A DNA stretch of 5,649 bases, from assembly GCA_944388645.1 (NCBI GenBank), contig CALXJO010000069.1, positions 1-5,649 of the forward strand, written 5' to 3'. Source of the DNA: an uncultured Clostridia bacterium. GTDB lineage: Bacteria; Bacillota; Clostridia; TANB77; CAG-508. The position numbers and the translations under genes are program-made. Below the pieces are notes generated by a model. That model did no database searches, had not been told where the DNA came from, and worked only from the letters and a program-made list of their open reading frames with translations. Positions 4,704-5,649 of this stretch are shown one piece after another (positions within the stretch are counted from its first letter, which is position 1; every line of letters starts with the position of its first letter).

Positions 4704-5639
4704 ATGTCTAAATCTGGCATAGTAAATGTGAGAATGGTTATAACCGAAGAGAAAATATTATCAAATATAGCTAAAGTACAAAGAATGATAGATCCAAATA
4801 GTAAAAAGCAAATAATCCAATTAGAGGATGATGCATATTTTAAAGATTTGGTAGAATCTATAAAAACATATTTAATTGAATATCCAAAAAAGAAAAACTT
4901 TCCTAAAACTGTATATAAAGCAGCTTATGGTTTAGTTGAATTTGCTACGAACGAATTTGAAGACAATACAAAACAAATAGAAGAGCTTATTAGACAAAGA
5001 GAGAAAAACATAGCTTTAGCAGGTGACTTAAAAAATGTTTTAAATTTAGTTCTTAACAAAGATAATAGCTGGAAAGATGCTGTAAAAGAACTATCATCAG
5101 AATTTTCTGAAGACATTCTAGACACATTAGGAGTTTTAGGAAGAGCTAAAAATGATAAATCTCAAAACTATCAAGATGCATTAAAATTAATAAATGCAAG
5201 AATTGCAAATCTAGAATCTAATCTACATATTGAAATAGATATGGAAAGAATAGAAGATAGATCAAAAGCACTAAGTTATATAGGAATAGAGATTGCTGAT
5301 GCATTAAAACTAATTCCTGCACCACAAGAAGATGTAGTAGAAGAAGTTGTAGAAACTCCAGTACAAGAAAATGTAGTACAAACTGCTACTGAAACTAAGA
5401 AATCTAGAAAAGAGCTTAAAGCAGAAGCTAAAGCATTGGCAAAAGCACAAAAAGAACAACAAAAAGTTAAGCAAGCTCAAGACAAATATATGGAAGAAAC
5501 TAGAATTGAAGTTAAACCATCATTATGGCAAAGATTTAAACAAACTAAGTTTGCTAGAACTGTTAGAATGATAATGAGAATTAGAATTGTACTAGATGTT
5601 CCAGCATTACCAAGTGCAGATGAAAATAAAAATAACTAA
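4704..5639 (+). CDS. Unrecognised helical protein with acidic hinge and basic amphipathic tail
   Basis: I do not recognise this 311-residue protein. There is no signal peptide or membrane-spanning segment, so it is probably cytoplasmic. Residues 1-205 are mostly predicted helix with few prolines, including the charged stretch ATNEFEDNTKQIEELIRQREK (81-101). Residues 208-230 are an acidic, valine-rich linker (EDVVEEVVETPVQENVVQ). Residues 231-266 are a lysine, glutamate, glutamine and alanine-rich helix or coiled coil (KELKAEAKALAKAQKEQQKVKQ). Residues 272-298 are basic with spaced hydrophobics (PSLWQRFKQTKFARTV, then RMIMRIRIVL), the look of an amphipathic helix that lies on a membrane surface or binds nucleic acid or another polyanion. 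The C-terminus is short and polar. Codon use matches its neighbours, so recent transfer is not suggested. It has its own promoter, downstream of WalR-like repeats. A role in envelope or cytoskeletal organisation is only a guess from that context. Confidence 0.85.
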   Translation: MSKSGIVNVRMVITEEKILSNIAKVQRMIDPNSKKQIIQLEDDAYFKDLVESIKTYLIEYPKKKNFPKTVYKAAYGLVEFATNEFEDNTKQIEELIRQREKNIALAGDLKNVLNLVLNKDNSWKDAVKELSSEFSEDILDTLGVLGRAKNDKSQNYQDALKLINARIANLESNLHIEIDMERIEDRSKALSYIGIEIADALKLIPAPQEDVVEEVVETPVQENVVQTATETKKSRKELKAEAKALAKAQKEQQKVKQAQDKYMEETRIEVKPSLWQRFKQTKFARTVRMIMRIRIVLDVPALPSADENKNN

Positions 5640-5649
5640 TATAAAAAAG

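Noticed and set aside
1..5649. Mobile element, phage, CRISPR or defence system
   Set aside because: No transposase, integrase, terminal repeats, spacer-repeat pattern or defence-family motifs were seen; genes are uniform in composition and housekeeping in character.

Overview
The window is very AT-rich and uses the standard bacterial code: stops are TAA or TAG and no in-frame TGA is seen. Genes are tightly packed on the + strand, have strong purine-rich ribosome binding sites, and have near-consensus housekeeping promoters of the TTGAAA/TATAAT type. With LexA, an MreB/Mbl actin and an FxLYD-type surface protein, this points to a low-GC Gram-positive, most likely a member of the Clostridia. 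The species cannot be told from the window. There is no sign of a phage, insertion sequence, CRISPR array, rRNA or tRNA.

Layout, left to right. (1) The C-terminal peptidase half of LexA (1-309) has its Ser-Lys dyad intact and its start lies outside the window. (2) A membrane-anchored FxLYD-like protein (359-865) follows 49 bp later, probably in the same transcript, and ends at a long stem-loop (880-916). (3) A free-standing MreB/Mbl-family cytoskeletal actin (1018-2028) has its own strong promoter (945-973). (4) A TetR regulator (2099-2665) with its own promoter is followed 15 bp later by a long-chain-type acyl-CoA synthetase (2681-4537). This is a two-gene unit reminiscent of the Bacillus FadR/LcfA pairing, and it ends at an intrinsic terminator (4584-4640). 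(5) An unrecognised, mostly helical 311-residue protein (4704-5639) has an acidic hinge, a charged helix and a basic, membrane-surface-like tail, and is read from its own promoter (4629-4657).

The most interesting signal is non-coding. Upstream of both the MreB/Mbl gene and the unknown 311-residue gene lie direct repeats of TGTAAY spaced exactly 11 bp apart: three copies at 963-990, and four copies (one degenerate) at 4570-4608 plus a further pair at 4542-4558. This matches the published Bacillus WalR (YycF) consensus TGTWAH-N5-TGTWAH. WalR is an OmpR-family response regulator of cell-wall metabolism. If the sites are real, a cell-envelope regulator controls both the bacterial actin and the unknown gene, which would suggest an envelope or cytoskeletal role for the unknown protein. 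That is inference. Two gene starts are also moved downstream of the longest possible ORF (to 2099 and 4704) because the upstream start codons overlap the ribosome binding sites.
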